Assembly: GCF_000956525.1 (NCBI RefSeq)
Contig: NZ_JYIW01000024.1
Coordinates: 186,001-250,000 of the forward strand
Direction of reading: 5' to 3'
DNA from: Microbacterium oxydans
GTDB taxonomy: Bacteria; Actinomycetota; Actinomycetes; Actinomycetales; Microbacteriaceae
Length of the DNA: 64,000 nucleotides
Numbering within the stretch: the stretch's first letter is position 1; every line of letters begins with the position of its first letter. The notes below the pieces were generated by a model. That model was not told where the DNA came from, made no database searches, and saw only the letters and a list, made by a program, of their open reading frames with translations. This document shows, piece after piece, positions 25,271-34,565 of the stretch. The position numbers were made by a program, and so were the translations under genes.

Positions 25271-26052
25271 CGCGAGACCGGCTCCGGTCGGCGGACACTG
25301 CGGAGCGGCGCTGACGGGCGCAGCGAGAGCCGCCATGCCTCGCCGAGCGCCGAGAGCGCGAACCGGCGCAGGCGCTTCGGCGGGAGGGCGACGCGAGTGC
25401 CACGGCCCCACATGGTTCCGGTGGCAGACGCGCCGCGACGCGGGATGCTGGCCACGCGGACATAACGGACGACGAAGCCGCCACGCGCTTCCGCGAGCGA
25501 GAAGTGCACATGCGGCACGCTCGCGTCGGCGGGGATCGCCTCGATCAATGCGCGGAGTGCCGCAGGGCGGTATGCCCGCAGCGGGGTGTTGACGTCGGGG
25601 ATGCGGCGTCCGGCCGGCACGGCGACGAGCAGGCCGACTGCACCCGTGAGGACCTTGCGGTACCAGGGGTCGGTGCGGCCGTCGCGCACACCGTGCACGA
25701 CGTCCGCTTCCTCAGACACGAGCGCCGAGATCAGCCGCGGGAAGTCCGACCCCAGGAACTGGCCGTCTCCGTCGACGTGGACGAGCACGGTGGGATCGGC
25801 CGCGAGACCGGCGCGATACGCGGCGAGAGCGGTCGGGCCGTGTCCGCGGTTGTGCGGCTGCACCTCGACGGTCGCGTCGACGATGCCGTCGAAGGCGGAT
25901 GCCGTCGCATCGGTCGAGCGATCATCGGCGATGTGGAAGGTCACACGATCGGCCAGCGGGTCGACCGCGTCGCGGATCTCGTCGACGAAACCGCTGATGC
26001 CCTCGACTTCGTTGAAGGCGGGCATCACGATGGCGAGATGGGAGATCGTCAC
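25267..26052 (-). CDS. GT2 family glycosyltransferase (GtrB/DPM1-like)
   Basis: 261 residues with a GT-A fold: LAIVMPAFNEVEGI at the N-terminus, the ADDRSTDAT nucleotide-binding segment, and the DxD motif in HVDGDGQFLG. It lacks the C-terminal membrane helices of E. coli GtrB. It likely makes polyprenyl-phosphate-sugar. GTG at 26052 is chosen because GAGGAAA precedes it; the ATG at 26115 would overlap the divergent gtrA-like start. Confidence 0.8.
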   Translation of the reverse strand: MTISHLAIVMPAFNEVEGISGFVDEIRDAVDPLADRVTFHIADDRSTDATASAFDGIVDATVEVQPHNRGHGPTALAAYRAGLAADPTVLVHVDGDGQFLGSDFPRLISALVSEEADVVHGVRDGRTDPWYRKVLTGAVGLLVAVPAGRRIPDVNTPLRAYRPAALRALIEAIPADASVPHVHFSLAEARGGFVVRYVRVASIPRRGASATGTMWGRGTRVALPPKRLRRFALSALGEAWRLSLRPSAPLRSVRRPEPVSR

Positions 26053-26113
26053 GTTTTCCTCAGAAAGCAGCGCGTGCGGAATGGGTACGCGCAGCAAGTA
26101 GCCTAGTCGAGAC

Positions 26114-26557
26114 ATGAATCAGACCTCTCGATTGCGGCGCATCGCAGGCCTCGGCGGCCGTTTCCTGATCGTCGGGGGGCTCAGCACCCTGATCGAGATC
26201 GGCGTCTTCAACCTGCTCGTGTTCGTGTGGGGATGGGACGTCGTCACGGCCAAGATCGTGGCCTCGCTCGTCGCGCTGGTGAACGCGTACCTCGGCAACC
26301 GCGAATGGACCTTCCGTCATCGTGATCGCCGCAGCCGGACCTCGGAACTCGTCCTGTTCGTGCTGACGAACGCCGCCTGCACGGCGATCGGCGCCGGCCT
26401 CGTCTGGCTCGGCGTCGAGATGGCGGCGAGCATCCTCGGGAAGGCACCGGGCGCGATCGCCGTCAACGCCGTCAACCTCGTGAGCATCGTGATCGTCGTC
26501 GCTCTGCGGTTCGTGCTCTACCACTTCATCGTGTTCCGCTCGCCTGCGAAGCGCTGA
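26114..26557 (+). CDS. GtrA family membrane protein
   Basis: 147 residues, four hydrophobic helices, with GRFLIVGGLSTLIEIGVFNL and NAYLGNREWTF, as in GtrA/flippase-like proteins that move polyprenyl-phosphate-linked sugars across the membrane. It is divergent from the GT2/GT-C pair and completes the trio. TAGCCT lies 9 nt before the ATG, so the leader is very short. Confidence 0.85.
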   Translation: MNQTSRLRRIAGLGGRFLIVGGLSTLIEIGVFNLLVFVWGWDVVTAKIVASLVALVNAYLGNREWTFRHRDRRSRTSELVLFVLTNAACTAIGAGLVWLGVEMAASILGKAPGAIAVNAVNLVSIVIVVALRFVLYHFIVFRSPAKR

Positions 26558-26577
26558 CGCCGCATCAGGTGGTCTCG

Positions 26578-28020
26578 TCAGCCATCGCGTCGAGCTGCAG
26601 CGCGACGCCTGGCCACTCTGCGCGCAGTCCGCGGACTCGTATCGCCGCCCAACTCGTGCGTCGCACCATACGTGTAGGCGCCGTAGCCGTAGCTGTCCGG
26701 CCCCTTCGTCGGCAGCATCGTGACGACGAGACCGAGCAGGTCGACCCCGGCGGTCGTGAGCGTGCGGATCGCACCCTGCAACTCCGGCTTGCGGGTCTTG
26801 CCGGAGGCGGCGGCGAGGATGAGCCCCCGCGTCTTCTTGCCGATCACGGCGGCATCCGTCACCAGCAGCAGCGGCGGCGCGTCGATCAGGATGTAGTCGA
26901 AGTACTCGGACAGCGTCGACAGCACCGTGTCCATGGCGCTCGACCCGAGCAGCTCGCTCGGGTTCGGTGGTACCGCACCGCTGGGCAGCACGTAGAGCTC
27001 GTTCGTGCCCCACTTGCGCAGCGCCTCCGACAGGGGCACCTGTCCGATCAGCACGTTGGTGAGGCCGACGCCGCCCTCCATCGCCATATAGTCGGCGATT
27101 CGGGGGAGGCGCAGATCGCCGTCGATCAGCGCGACGCGCGCGCCAGTCTCGGCGAGCGCGATCGCGAGGTTCGCGGTGGTGGTCGATTTGCCCTCGCCGG
27201 GGCCCGAGCTCGAGATGACGAAGGTGCGCGACTCGGCATCGACGTCGAGGAACTGCAGGTTCGTGCGCAGCGCGCGGAACGACTCGGCGCGCGGGCTGCG
27301 CGGGTCGGCGTGCACGATCAACGGTCGCTTGGGCGCATCGGGGTCGAACGCGATTCCGCCGAGGAGCGGACGATCGGTGATCATCTCGAGGTCGTGCAGC
27401 GTGTGGATGCGGGTGTCGAGCACCGTGCGCAGGACCGCGAAGGCGATGCCGACGGCGAGGCCGAGCAGCCCTCCGATGATCACCAGGAGCGGGACGTTCG
27501 GGCTGGACGGGCCGGTCGGAACCGCGGCGGGGTTCGTCACCGTGACGTGCACCGGGCTCACCCCTCCCTCGACGGCCGGACGCTCGAGCGTGTTCTGCAC
27601 CGCGTCGGTGAAGCTCACCGCGGTCTGGTTGGCGATCTTCGCCGCGCGTTCCGGATCGGTGTCGGTGACGGTGATGTTGATCATGACGGTGTTCAGGGGC
27701 GTGCTCGCCGACACCTTGCCCGCGAGCTGACGCGCGGTGAGGTCGAGGCCGAGTTCTTCGATCACGGGGTCGAGCACGAGTGCGGTTCCGATGGTGTCGA
27801 CGTAGCTCGTGACCATCTGCCTCGCGAAGGTCGTGCCCTGCACCAGGTCACCGGTGGCGGCTCCTTCTGTGCGCACGGAGACGTACAGCTGTGTCGACGT
27901 GACGTACTTCGGCGCCTGCAGGTAGGCGTACGCGCCGCCGCCGGCGAGGCCGACGATGAGGAGAACCAGGATGACGATCCAGTTCTTCTGCAGGATGCGG
28001 ATGTAGTCGCGGAGCTCCAC
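26578..28020 (-). CDS. Wzz-type chain-length protein/tyrosine kinase fusion (BY-kinase)
   Basis: 480 residues. Wzz domain with membrane helices near 14-33 and 175-197, then a cytoplasmic BY-kinase: Walker A GPGEGKSTT, Walker A' ALIDGDLRLPRI, Walker B IDAPP. The C-terminus has a tyrosine cluster (SYGYGAYTYG), the likely autophosphorylation site, followed by a basic tail. BY-kinases control polysaccharide polymerisation and export. A GTG start follows AGAGGGAAAG. Tandem paralog of the next gene. Confidence 0.92.
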   Translation of the reverse strand: MELRDYIRILQKNWIVILVLLIVGLAGGGAYAYLQAPKYVTSTQLYVSVRTEGAATGDLVQGTTFARQMVTSYVDTIGTALVLDPVIEELGLDLTARQLAGKVSASTPLNTVMINITVTDTDPERAAKIANQTAVSFTDAVQNTLERPAVEGGVSPVHVTVTNPAAVPTGPSSPNVPLLVIIGGLLGLAVGIAFAVLRTVLDTRIHTLHDLEMITDRPLLGGIAFDPDAPKRPLIVHADPRSPRAESFRALRTNLQFLDVDAESRTFVISSSGPGEGKSTTTANLAIALAETGARVALIDGDLRLPRIADYMAMEGGVGLTNVLIGQVPLSEALRKWGTNELYVLPSGAVPPNPSELLGSSAMDTVLSTLSEYFDYILIDAPPLLLVTDAAVIGKKTRGLILAAASGKTRKPELQGAIRTLTTAGVDLLGLVVTMLPTKGPDSYGYGAYTYGATHELGGDTSPRTARRVARRRAAARRDG

Positions 28021-28099
28021 GTGGTCTTTCCCTCTGGTTGTCGTCGCGATCGGACGCGATTCGGATCAGTGTATGTCGGGCGCTCGGTGGCGCCCTGGT

Positions 28100-29479
28100 C
28101 TATCCCGCGTCGGCGCCGTACCCGTAGGAACCTGCGAGCGCACGGTCGGGTCCGCGGGTCGGCAGCATCGTCACGACGGTGCCGAGGACCCGTGCGCCGA
28201 CGTTCTCGATGTTGGTGACGGCGTCGCGCACGCGCGGGATGACCGACTTGCCTGCGGCCGTGACGAGGATCGCGCCCGAGGTGCGCCGGGCGATCACGGC
28301 GGCGTCCGTGACGAGCACCACCGGCGGGGCATCGATCAGGACGATGTCGAACGCCTCGCGGAGGTCGTCGAGCAGGCGTCCCATCTCGGTCGACCCCAGG
28401 AGCTCCGCGGGATTCGGGGGGACAGTCCCCGAGGGGAGGACGAACAGCGTCCCTCGGCCCCAGCGCTGCATCGCGTCGGCGGCGGAGAGGCGCCCGGCCA
28501 GCACCTCGGTGAGGCCGACCCCACCCTCGATGCTGAAGTACTCGGCGATGCGGGGGAGTCGCAGATCTCCGTCGACCAGGGCGACCTTCGCGCCGGTCTC
28601 CGCGAAGGCGATCGCGAGGTTGGCGATCGTGGTCGACTTCCCCTCGCCCGGGCCCGCGCTCGTCACGACGTACGACGGCGTCTCGCCTGCTGGACGCAGG
28701 AACTGCACGCTGGTCCTGAGCGAGCGGTACGCCTCGGCGCGCGGATCGCTGCCGCCGGCCGAGACGACGAGCGGGCGCGCACCGACGGAGGCGTCGAAGA
28801 TCGTCGTGCCGAGCACTGGTGCGCCGGTCGCCTCGGCTGCATCCTCGATGCTGCGGACGCGTGCGTCGAGGGTGGTCCGCAGCACGGTGAGGAGGATGCC
28901 GGCGGCGAGGCCGAGAAGTCCGCCGCCCGCGATGGACAGCGGGCGATTGGGCGCGGACGCTGCCGTCGGCACCGTGGCCGGCTGGATCACATCGACTCGG
29001 ACGATGCTGGCGCGGCCATCGGAGGGTCGCTCGAGCTGTTCGGCCACCACGGTCGAGAAGCTGTCGGCCACGGCGTTCGCGATCCGTGCGGCCCGCCCGG
29101 GCATGGCATCGGTGACGGTGATCGAGATGGTCGTCGCGGCCACCGCCGCCGAGGCGGAGACGCGACCGGCGAGCTGTGCGGGAGTGTCGTTGAGTCCGAG
29201 ATCGTCGATGACGGGCTGCAGCACGATCGCGCTCGGGATGATCGTGACGTAGCTGGTCACTGCTTGCAACGCGTACGTGCGGGCGAGGTTCAGCTCGGCG
29301 GTGGTCGGTGTGCCGGCGGCGCCCTGGGCCTGCCCGATCACGAAGACATCGGCCGTCGTCGTGTACCGAGTCGGAGTCGTGATGGCGATGAGGACGCCGG
29401 CGGAGAGACCGATCAGCGTCAATGACACGATCAGCACGAGGTTGTGCCGAAGCGCGCGCAGCGCCAGCTGGATGTTCAT
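28100..29479 (-). CDS. second Wzz/tyrosine kinase fusion with a short Tyr tail
   Basis: 459 residues, same layout as its downstream paralog: helices near 15-35 and 172-195, Walker A GPGEGKST, LVDGDLRLPRI, LIDAPPVVLV. The C-terminal tail is short and carries only two tyrosines (GSYGYGADAG), so it may be a weakly phosphorylated or regulatory copy. Probably a tandem duplication: the motifs and the EGGVGLT/LPSG/PPNPAELLGS segments match closely. Confidence 0.9.
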   Translation of the reverse strand: MNIQLALRALRHNLVLIVSLTLIGLSAGVLIAITTPTRYTTTADVFVIGQAQGAAGTPTTAELNLARTYALQAVTSYVTIIPSAIVLQPVIDDLGLNDTPAQLAGRVSASAAVAATTISITVTDAMPGRAARIANAVADSFSTVVAEQLERPSDGRASIVRVDVIQPATVPTAASAPNRPLSIAGGGLLGLAAGILLTVLRTTLDARVRSIEDAAEATGAPVLGTTIFDASVGARPLVVSAGGSDPRAEAYRSLRTSVQFLRPAGETPSYVVTSAGPGEGKSTTIANLAIAFAETGAKVALVDGDLRLPRIAEYFSIEGGVGLTEVLAGRLSAADAMQRWGRGTLFVLPSGTVPPNPAELLGSTEMGRLLDDLREAFDIVLIDAPPVVLVTDAAVIARRTSGAILVTAAGKSVIPRVRDAVTNIENVGARVLGTVVTMLPTRGPDRALAGSYGYGADAG

Positions 29480-29595
29480 GACCCCCCATGACTTCAGATC
29501 CTTCGGCGGTCGCCGTATCCTTTCAAGACACTACCTGTCGAGCCTCCGATATATTGCCGGAGGCCACGCGTGGCGCAATGGAACCAGGGGAGCGC

Positions 29596-30723
29596 ATGTC
29601 GGACGACGAGATCTTCGACCTCGACAAGACGCGCGACCGTGCTCGGCTCCAGGAAGCGGATGCCGCGGCATCCATCGGCGGACTCGATGCCCTCGTCGGG
29701 CGTCGGCGGACCACGCGCATCGCCGACGGGGCAGGACACGACCTGCCGCGGCTCGTCGCGATGGTCGAGGCCGCTGCAGCTGATCGAGCGCCGATGCCGC
29801 TGGTCCCGGCGCCGTCGTCCACCCGTCGTCCGCCGCGGCGCGTCGACTGGCTGAGCGTGCTCACCGGTGCTGCTGCCGTCGTCGCCGTGGCTGTCGCATC
29901 GACGTTCACCGCTGTGCAGATCGCGAATGCGAGCCCCGCGGGTGATGCCGCGGTGCTCCTGCAGTCCGACGCGGAATCCCTGCTCTCCGCCGAACTGGGC
30001 CTCACGGCATCCCGGCTCCGTGTGGAGGGCCAGTTGCAGACCGGTCTGTCGAACGCTCAGGCCTTCCAGGGAGCGCTCGCGACGCTCGCACCCGCTGACG
30101 ACGAGGACCCGTTCTTCGACGCCGCGACGGTCGACGCCGCGAATGCGACCGCTGCCCAGTACATCGCCGCGCTCCAGACGGTCGCCCTGCCCGAGGAACT
30201 CCCCGAGTGGATCAAGCCGACGGTCGACGAGCAGTCGCTCTCGAGTGTCGCGACCGCGATCGATGAGGTGCAGGCACGCGCAGGTCTCGTCGACGGGCAG
30301 AACAGCGAGCTGCGATCGATCAGGCAGAACATCGAGAACGCTACCGCGGGATTCACCGCGGGTGTCGATGCCCTCCGTGCAGCGGTCGGCGCGAGTGCGC
30401 AGCGCGAACTCGACGATGTATCGGGCGCGCGGCAAACGCTGCGGGATGCCGTGACGCTCGCCGCAGCGAATGTCGAAGCCGCGGACCTCACCACCGAGGC
30501 CGGCGTCGCGACGCTGGTCGCATACCGCGATGCGGTGCGCGCCCTCCGCGCGAATCAGAGCCTCGCGGTCGAGGAAGCCGAGCGGCAGCGGGAGGCGAAC
30601 GCGAACCGGAGCACGGGCAACCGGACGCAGACCCAGACGCCGTCAGACCCCGGCACGGAGACGACGCCGCCGACCGATCCGACGAACCCGCCGGAGCAGA
30701 CCGAGCCCGATACCGTGCCCTGA
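29596..30723 (+). CDS. single-pass membrane protein with extracellular coiled-coil region
   Basis: 375 residues, unrecognised. Polar N-terminus with a basic segment, one membrane helix near residues 88-108, then about 200 Ala/Glu/Gln-rich residues predicted helical, and a Thr/Pro-rich end (TPSDPGTETTPPTDPT). The topology is type II. It is divergent from the Wzz-kinases at the head of the glycan operon, so it may act in export or surface attachment. The ATG at 29596 has AGGGGAG upstream. Confidence 0.55.
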   Translation: MSDDEIFDLDKTRDRARLQEADAAASIGGLDALVGRRRTTRIADGAGHDLPRLVAMVEAAAADRAPMPLVPAPSSTRRPPRRVDWLSVLTGAAAVVAVAVASTFTAVQIANASPAGDAAVLLQSDAESLLSAELGLTASRLRVEGQLQTGLSNAQAFQGALATLAPADDEDPFFDAATVDAANATAAQYIAALQTVALPEELPEWIKPTVDEQSLSSVATAIDEVQARAGLVDGQNSELRSIRQNIENATAGFTAGVDALRAAVGASAQRELDDVSGARQTLRDAVTLAAANVEAADLTTEAGVATLVAYRDAVRALRANQSLAVEEAERQREANANRSTGNRTQTQTPSDPGTETTPPTDPTNPPEQTEPDTVP

Positions 30724-30900
30724 GCACGACGGCTGACGCAGCATCCGACCTGCGCGCGCTGTTTTGCTCGTATTCGTGAATTGATCCAGCGTTCGTCATT
30801 CTTCGTCGCAGTCTGCGCGAAACCGGCATTCCAGCATTCCGCTGGATGATCGGTGTGTCACGATGGAACCAGTACATGTGGTGCGACTGAGACATCGAAA

Positions 30901-30958
30901 CCTCTCGCGGGTCCCCAGCCCTGACGAGAGGACCACGCGCTGCTGCGCGTGCAGGGGG
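30901..30958 (+). promoter_or_regulatory. two-hairpin leader of the glycan operon
   Basis: Stem CCTCTCG/CGAGAGG (30901-30931), then CACGCGC-TGCT-GCGCGTG (30934-30951), ending directly before the RBS AGGGGG (30953-30958). Folding could expose or hide the RBS. The 239-bp upstream gap is AT-richer than its surroundings and probably holds the promoter, which I cannot place. Confidence 0.45.
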
Positions 30959-30962
30959 TAAT

Positions 30963-32810
30963 GTGCCATCGGGTTCTGAGCGGAACGAGCAAGTGTCGGT
31001 CTGGCAGCGACGGAGGAGGATCACCGCTGCCGTCGTCGACAGCGCCGCGTGGATCTTCGGCATCGTCATCGCCGTCGTGCTGCGATTCGAGTTCGAGCCC
31101 ACGCCGCGTGGCTGGGTCTCCATGGCCGTGCTCGCGGTCATCGCCGCAGCGAGCCAGGTCGTCGTCGGTTACTACCTCGCCCTCTACCGCGGCCGCTTCA
31201 CCTACGGCTCCTTCGATGAGGTGCGCGCGCTCGGCATCGCCGTCCTCGTGCAGGCCGCCGTGCTGTCTGCCGTCGTGATGATCGTGGGACCGTTCGTCGG
31301 GCTGCCTCGCGGCACCGTCATCCTCGCCTTCCCCTTCGTGCTGCTGCTCATGTTCGGGGTCCGCTACAGCGCGCGCCTCGTGATCGAGCGCCATCGCAAG
31401 CCCGGAGCCGAGGCGGAGCCGGCACTCATCGTCGGCGGCGGCTACGTCGGCGACATGCTGCTGCACCAGATGATGACCGACCCCACGTCGCCGTTGCGCG
31501 CCGTCGGCATCCTCGACGACGACCCGGCGAAGAAGAACCTGCGTCTGCGCGGTGTGCCGGTGATCGGCCGCACGACCGAGATCGCCGCCGCCGCCGAGGA
31601 CACCGGCGCCACCACCCTGGTCATCGCGATCGGCGGAGCCGACAGCATGCTGCTGCGCCGCCTCGCCGACGACGCCGAGCAGGCCGGACTCCGCGTCACC
31701 ATCACGCCGACGCTCGCCAACATGATGTCCGGCGAGCAGTCGGCGAGCGATCTGCGCGACATCAGCATCGAAGACCTCATCGGCCGGCATCCGGTCGACA
31801 CCAACGTCGAGCTCATCGCCGGCTACGTGACCGGGCGTCGAGTGCTCGTCACGGGCGCCGGCGGATCGATCGGGTCGGAGCTCTGCCGGCAGCTGTCGAA
31901 GTACGGGCCGAGCGAGCTCATCATGCTCGATCGTGACGAGACCGGCCTGCAGCTCGCACAGCTCGGGACGTCGGGGCACGGCCTCCTCGACTCGAGGGAT
32001 GTGGTGCTCGCCGACATCCGTGAGACCGAGACGCTGAACGGCATCTTCGCCGACCGCCGCCCAGAGGTCGTGTTCCACGCGGCAGCGCTCAAGCACCTGC
32101 CGATGCTCGAGCAGTACCCGGACGAAGCTTGGAAGACGAACGTGCTCGGCACGCTGAACGTGCTCACCGCCGCGCAGGCCGTCGGCGTCGACACCTTCGT
32201 CAACATCTCCACCGACAAGGCGGCCAACCCGACCAGTGTGCTCGGGCACTCCAAGCGCGTCGCCGAGAAGCTCACCGCATGGGCTGGCGAGGAATCGGGC
32301 ATGCGGTACCTCTCGGTGCGCTTCGGCAACGTGATCGGCAGCCGCGGTTCGATGCTGCCGACGTTCCAGACGCTGATCGAAGCCGGCGGACCGATCACGG
32401 TCACGCACCCCGATGTCACGCGCTACTTCATGACCATCCCCGAGGCGTGCCAGCTCGTGATCCAGGCCGGCGGCATCGGCCGCGCCGGCGAGGTGCTGAT
32501 CCTCGACATGGGCGAGCCGGTATCGATCCTCGAGGTCGCCAAGCGCATGATCGCGATGTCGGGCAAGAAGATCGAGATCGTGTTCACGGGGCTCCGTCAC
32601 GGCGAGAAGCTGCACGAGGTGCTCGTCGGGTCGACCGAAGACCTCGAGCGTCCGTTCCACCCGAAGGTGTCGCACACCAAGGCCGATTCGATCTCGCCTG
32701 ACCGCCTCGACAAGGCAGGCTGGGAGGCGCGGATGCTGGCAGTGCCGCGCAACAACGACACCGCCATCATCGAGCCCATCAGACTCGACAGCACGGAGTT
32801 CAAGAAGTGA
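30963..32810 (+). CDS. membrane UDP-GlcNAc 4,6-dehydratase (PglF/WbpM-like)
   Basis: 615 residues: four N-terminal membrane helices (about 15-120), a CoA-binding-like Rossmann domain, and a C-terminal SDR domain with GAGGSIGSELCRQL, the ISTDKAANPTSVLGHSKRVAE catalytic segment (Met/Tyr-less form of this family) and FHAAALKHLPM. The enzyme makes UDP-4-keto-6-deoxy-GlcNAc. With the next three genes it fits the Pgl route to UDP-N,N'-diacetylbacillosamine. GTG 30963 has AGGGGG; GTG 30993 is a possible later start. Overlaps the next gene. Confidence 0.88.
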   Translation: MPSGSERNEQVSVWQRRRRITAAVVDSAAWIFGIVIAVVLRFEFEPTPRGWVSMAVLAVIAAASQVVVGYYLALYRGRFTYGSFDEVRALGIAVLVQAAVLSAVVMIVGPFVGLPRGTVILAFPFVLLLMFGVRYSARLVIERHRKPGAEAEPALIVGGGYVGDMLLHQMMTDPTSPLRAVGILDDDPAKKNLRLRGVPVIGRTTEIAAAAEDTGATTLVIAIGGADSMLLRRLADDAEQAGLRVTITPTLANMMSGEQSASDLRDISIEDLIGRHPVDTNVELIAGYVTGRRVLVTGAGGSIGSELCRQLSKYGPSELIMLDRDETGLQLAQLGTSGHGLLDSRDVVLADIRETETLNGIFADRRPEVVFHAAALKHLPMLEQYPDEAWKTNVLGTLNVLTAAQAVGVDTFVNISTDKAANPTSVLGHSKRVAEKLTAWAGEESGMRYLSVRFGNVIGSRGSMLPTFQTLIEAGGPITVTHPDVTRYFMTIPEACQLVIQAGGIGRAGEVLILDMGEPVSILEVAKRMIAMSGKKIEIVFTGLRHGEKLHEVLVGSTEDLERPFHPKVSHTKADSISPDRLDKAGWEARMLAVPRNNDTAIIEPIRLDSTEFKK

Positions 32811-33940
32811 CCGCACGGATCTACATGTCCTCGCCCGACGTCGGCGAGCTCGAGGAGAATGCGGTCCTCGCGGCGATGCGCTCCGGATGGATCGCGCCGC
32901 TCGGCCCCGACGTCGACGCCTTCGAGCGCGAGCTCGCGGAGCGGGTCGGCGTGGCGCACGGCGTCGCGCTCAGCTCCGGCACCGCCGCGCTGCACCTCGG
33001 GCTGCTGACCCTCGGCATCGAGCCGGGCGACATCGTGCTCACCTCGACGATGACGTTCGCCGCGACGACCAACGCGATCGTCTACACCGGCGCCGAGCCG
33101 TACTTCATCGACGCCGACCCCGAGACCGGCAACATGGACCCGGCGCTGCTCCGCCAGGCGCTGCAGCAGCTGCACGCCGCGGGCGAGCGGGTCGCCGCGA
33201 TCGTGCCGGTCGACCTGCTCGGCAAAGCGGTCGACTACACCGCGATCCTCGCCGCTGCTGCCGAGTACGACGTGCCTGTGCTCTCGGATGCGGCGGAGTC
33301 GCTCGGCGCGAGCCACCGCGGCACCGCAGCAGGCAGCTTCGGTCGCGCATCGATCGTGTCGTTCAACGGCAACAAGATCATGACCACGTCCGGCGGCGGG
33401 ATGCTGCTGACCGATGAGCCGGAGATCGCACAGCACGTGCGGTACCTCGCGACGCAGGCCCGGCAGCCGGTCGTCCACTACGAGCACACGGACATCGGCT
33501 ACAACTACCGCATGAGCAACCTGCTCGCTGCCCTCGGGCGCGCACAGCTGCAGCGCCTCGACGCGATGATCGCTCGGCGCCGTGAGGTGCGCGAGCTGTA
33601 CAAGGAGCTGTTCGCCGATGTCGCCGGCGTCGAGGTGTTCGGCACTGCGGGCGACCAGGACGACAACGTCTGGTTGACCTCGATCATCGTGGACTCGGAC
33701 GTCACCGGCTGGCAGCCGCACGAACTCGCCGCGGTGCTCGGCGCCGACGACATCGAGAGCCGTCCGCTGTGGAAGCCGATGCACCTGCAGCCCGTGTTCG
33801 CAGGTTCGCGGGGAGTGATCACCGGGGCCTCCGAGGCGCTGTTCGAACGGGGCCTCACCCTGCCGAGCGGTTCGGCGCTGACGGCCGAGCAGCGGGAGCG
33901 CGTGCGCTCCGCGATCGCCGCCTTCCTCGATGGGCGCTGA
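32807..33940 (+). CDS. DegT/DnrJ/EryC1 aminotransferase (PglE-like)
   Basis: 377-residue PLP enzyme. Lys190 in SFNGNKIMTTSGGG is the Schiff-base lysine; the loop matches PglE-type aminotransferases. SSGTAALHLGLL and YNYRMSNLLAALGRAQL are family motifs. Predicted to put an amino group at C4 of the 4-keto sugar made by the upstream dehydratase. Start overlaps the upstream stop by GTGA. Confidence 0.9.
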   Translation: MTARIYMSSPDVGELEENAVLAAMRSGWIAPLGPDVDAFERELAERVGVAHGVALSSGTAALHLGLLTLGIEPGDIVLTSTMTFAATTNAIVYTGAEPYFIDADPETGNMDPALLRQALQQLHAAGERVAAIVPVDLLGKAVDYTAILAAAAEYDVPVLSDAAESLGASHRGTAAGSFGRASIVSFNGNKIMTTSGGGMLLTDEPEIAQHVRYLATQARQPVVHYEHTDIGYNYRMSNLLAALGRAQLQRLDAMIARRREVRELYKELFADVAGVEVFGTAGDQDDNVWLTSIIVDSDVTGWQPHELAAVLGADDIESRPLWKPMHLQPVFAGSRGVITGASEALFERGLTLPSGSALTAEQRERVRSAIAAFLDGR

Positions 33941-34565
33941 GGTGGCTCGTCGCACACGCCGGCCGTACGACGTCGCCAAGCGCGCGCTCGATGCCGCGGC
34001 ATCCGCCGTCGGGCTCGTCGTCCTGAGTCCCGTCATCCTGATCACCGCCCTCGTCGTCCGCCTCAACCTCGGCAGCCCCGTGCTGTTCACGCAGCCCCGC
34101 CCGGGGCGCGGTGGGCGGGTGTTCCGTCTCTACAAGTTCCGGTCGATGCGCAACGTCGATGAGTCCAGGGGCCTGGTGACCGACGAGCAGCGACTCACGC
34201 GCTTCGGCCGCATCCTGCGTTCGACGAGTCTCGACGAGCTGCCCTCCCTCTGGAATGTGCTGCACGGCGACATGAGCGTCGTCGGTCCGCGCCCGCTGCT
34301 GGTCGAATACCTGCCGCGCTACACGCCGGAGCAGTCGCGTCGACACGAGGTGCGTCCGGGGATCACCGGGCTCGCGCAGGTCAATGGTCGCAATACGGTT
34401 GAGTGGGAGCAGCGGTTCGCGCTCGACGTGCAGTACGTCGACCAGCGCAGCTTCGCGCTCGACGCGCGGATCCTGGTCGACACGGTCCGATCGGTCGTGG
34501 CACGCGAGGGGATCAGCGCAGAAGGACACGTCACGATGCGGAAGTTCGGAGAAGCGGATGCCTGA
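33930..34565 (+). CDS. initiating phosphosugar transferase (PglC-like)
   Basis: 211 residues. One N-terminal membrane segment (VGLVVLSPVILITALVV), then the monotopic PGT core: PVLFTQPRPGRGGRVFRLYKFRSM, STSLDELPSLWNVLHGDMS, VGPRPLL and RHEVRPGITGLAQVNGRN. It transfers sugar-1-phosphate from a UDP sugar to undecaprenyl phosphate; size and neighbours point to a diNAcBac-type donor. ATG at 33930 overlaps the upstream gene by 11 bp; GTG at 33942 is an alternative. Confidence 0.9.
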   Translation: MGAEVARRTRRPYDVAKRALDAAASAVGLVVLSPVILITALVVRLNLGSPVLFTQPRPGRGGRVFRLYKFRSMRNVDESRGLVTDEQRLTRFGRILRSTSLDELPSLWNVLHGDMSVVGPRPLLVEYLPRYTPEQSRRHEVRPGITGLAQVNGRNTVEWEQRFALDVQYVDQRSFALDARILVDTVRSVVAREGISAEGHVTMRKFGEADA

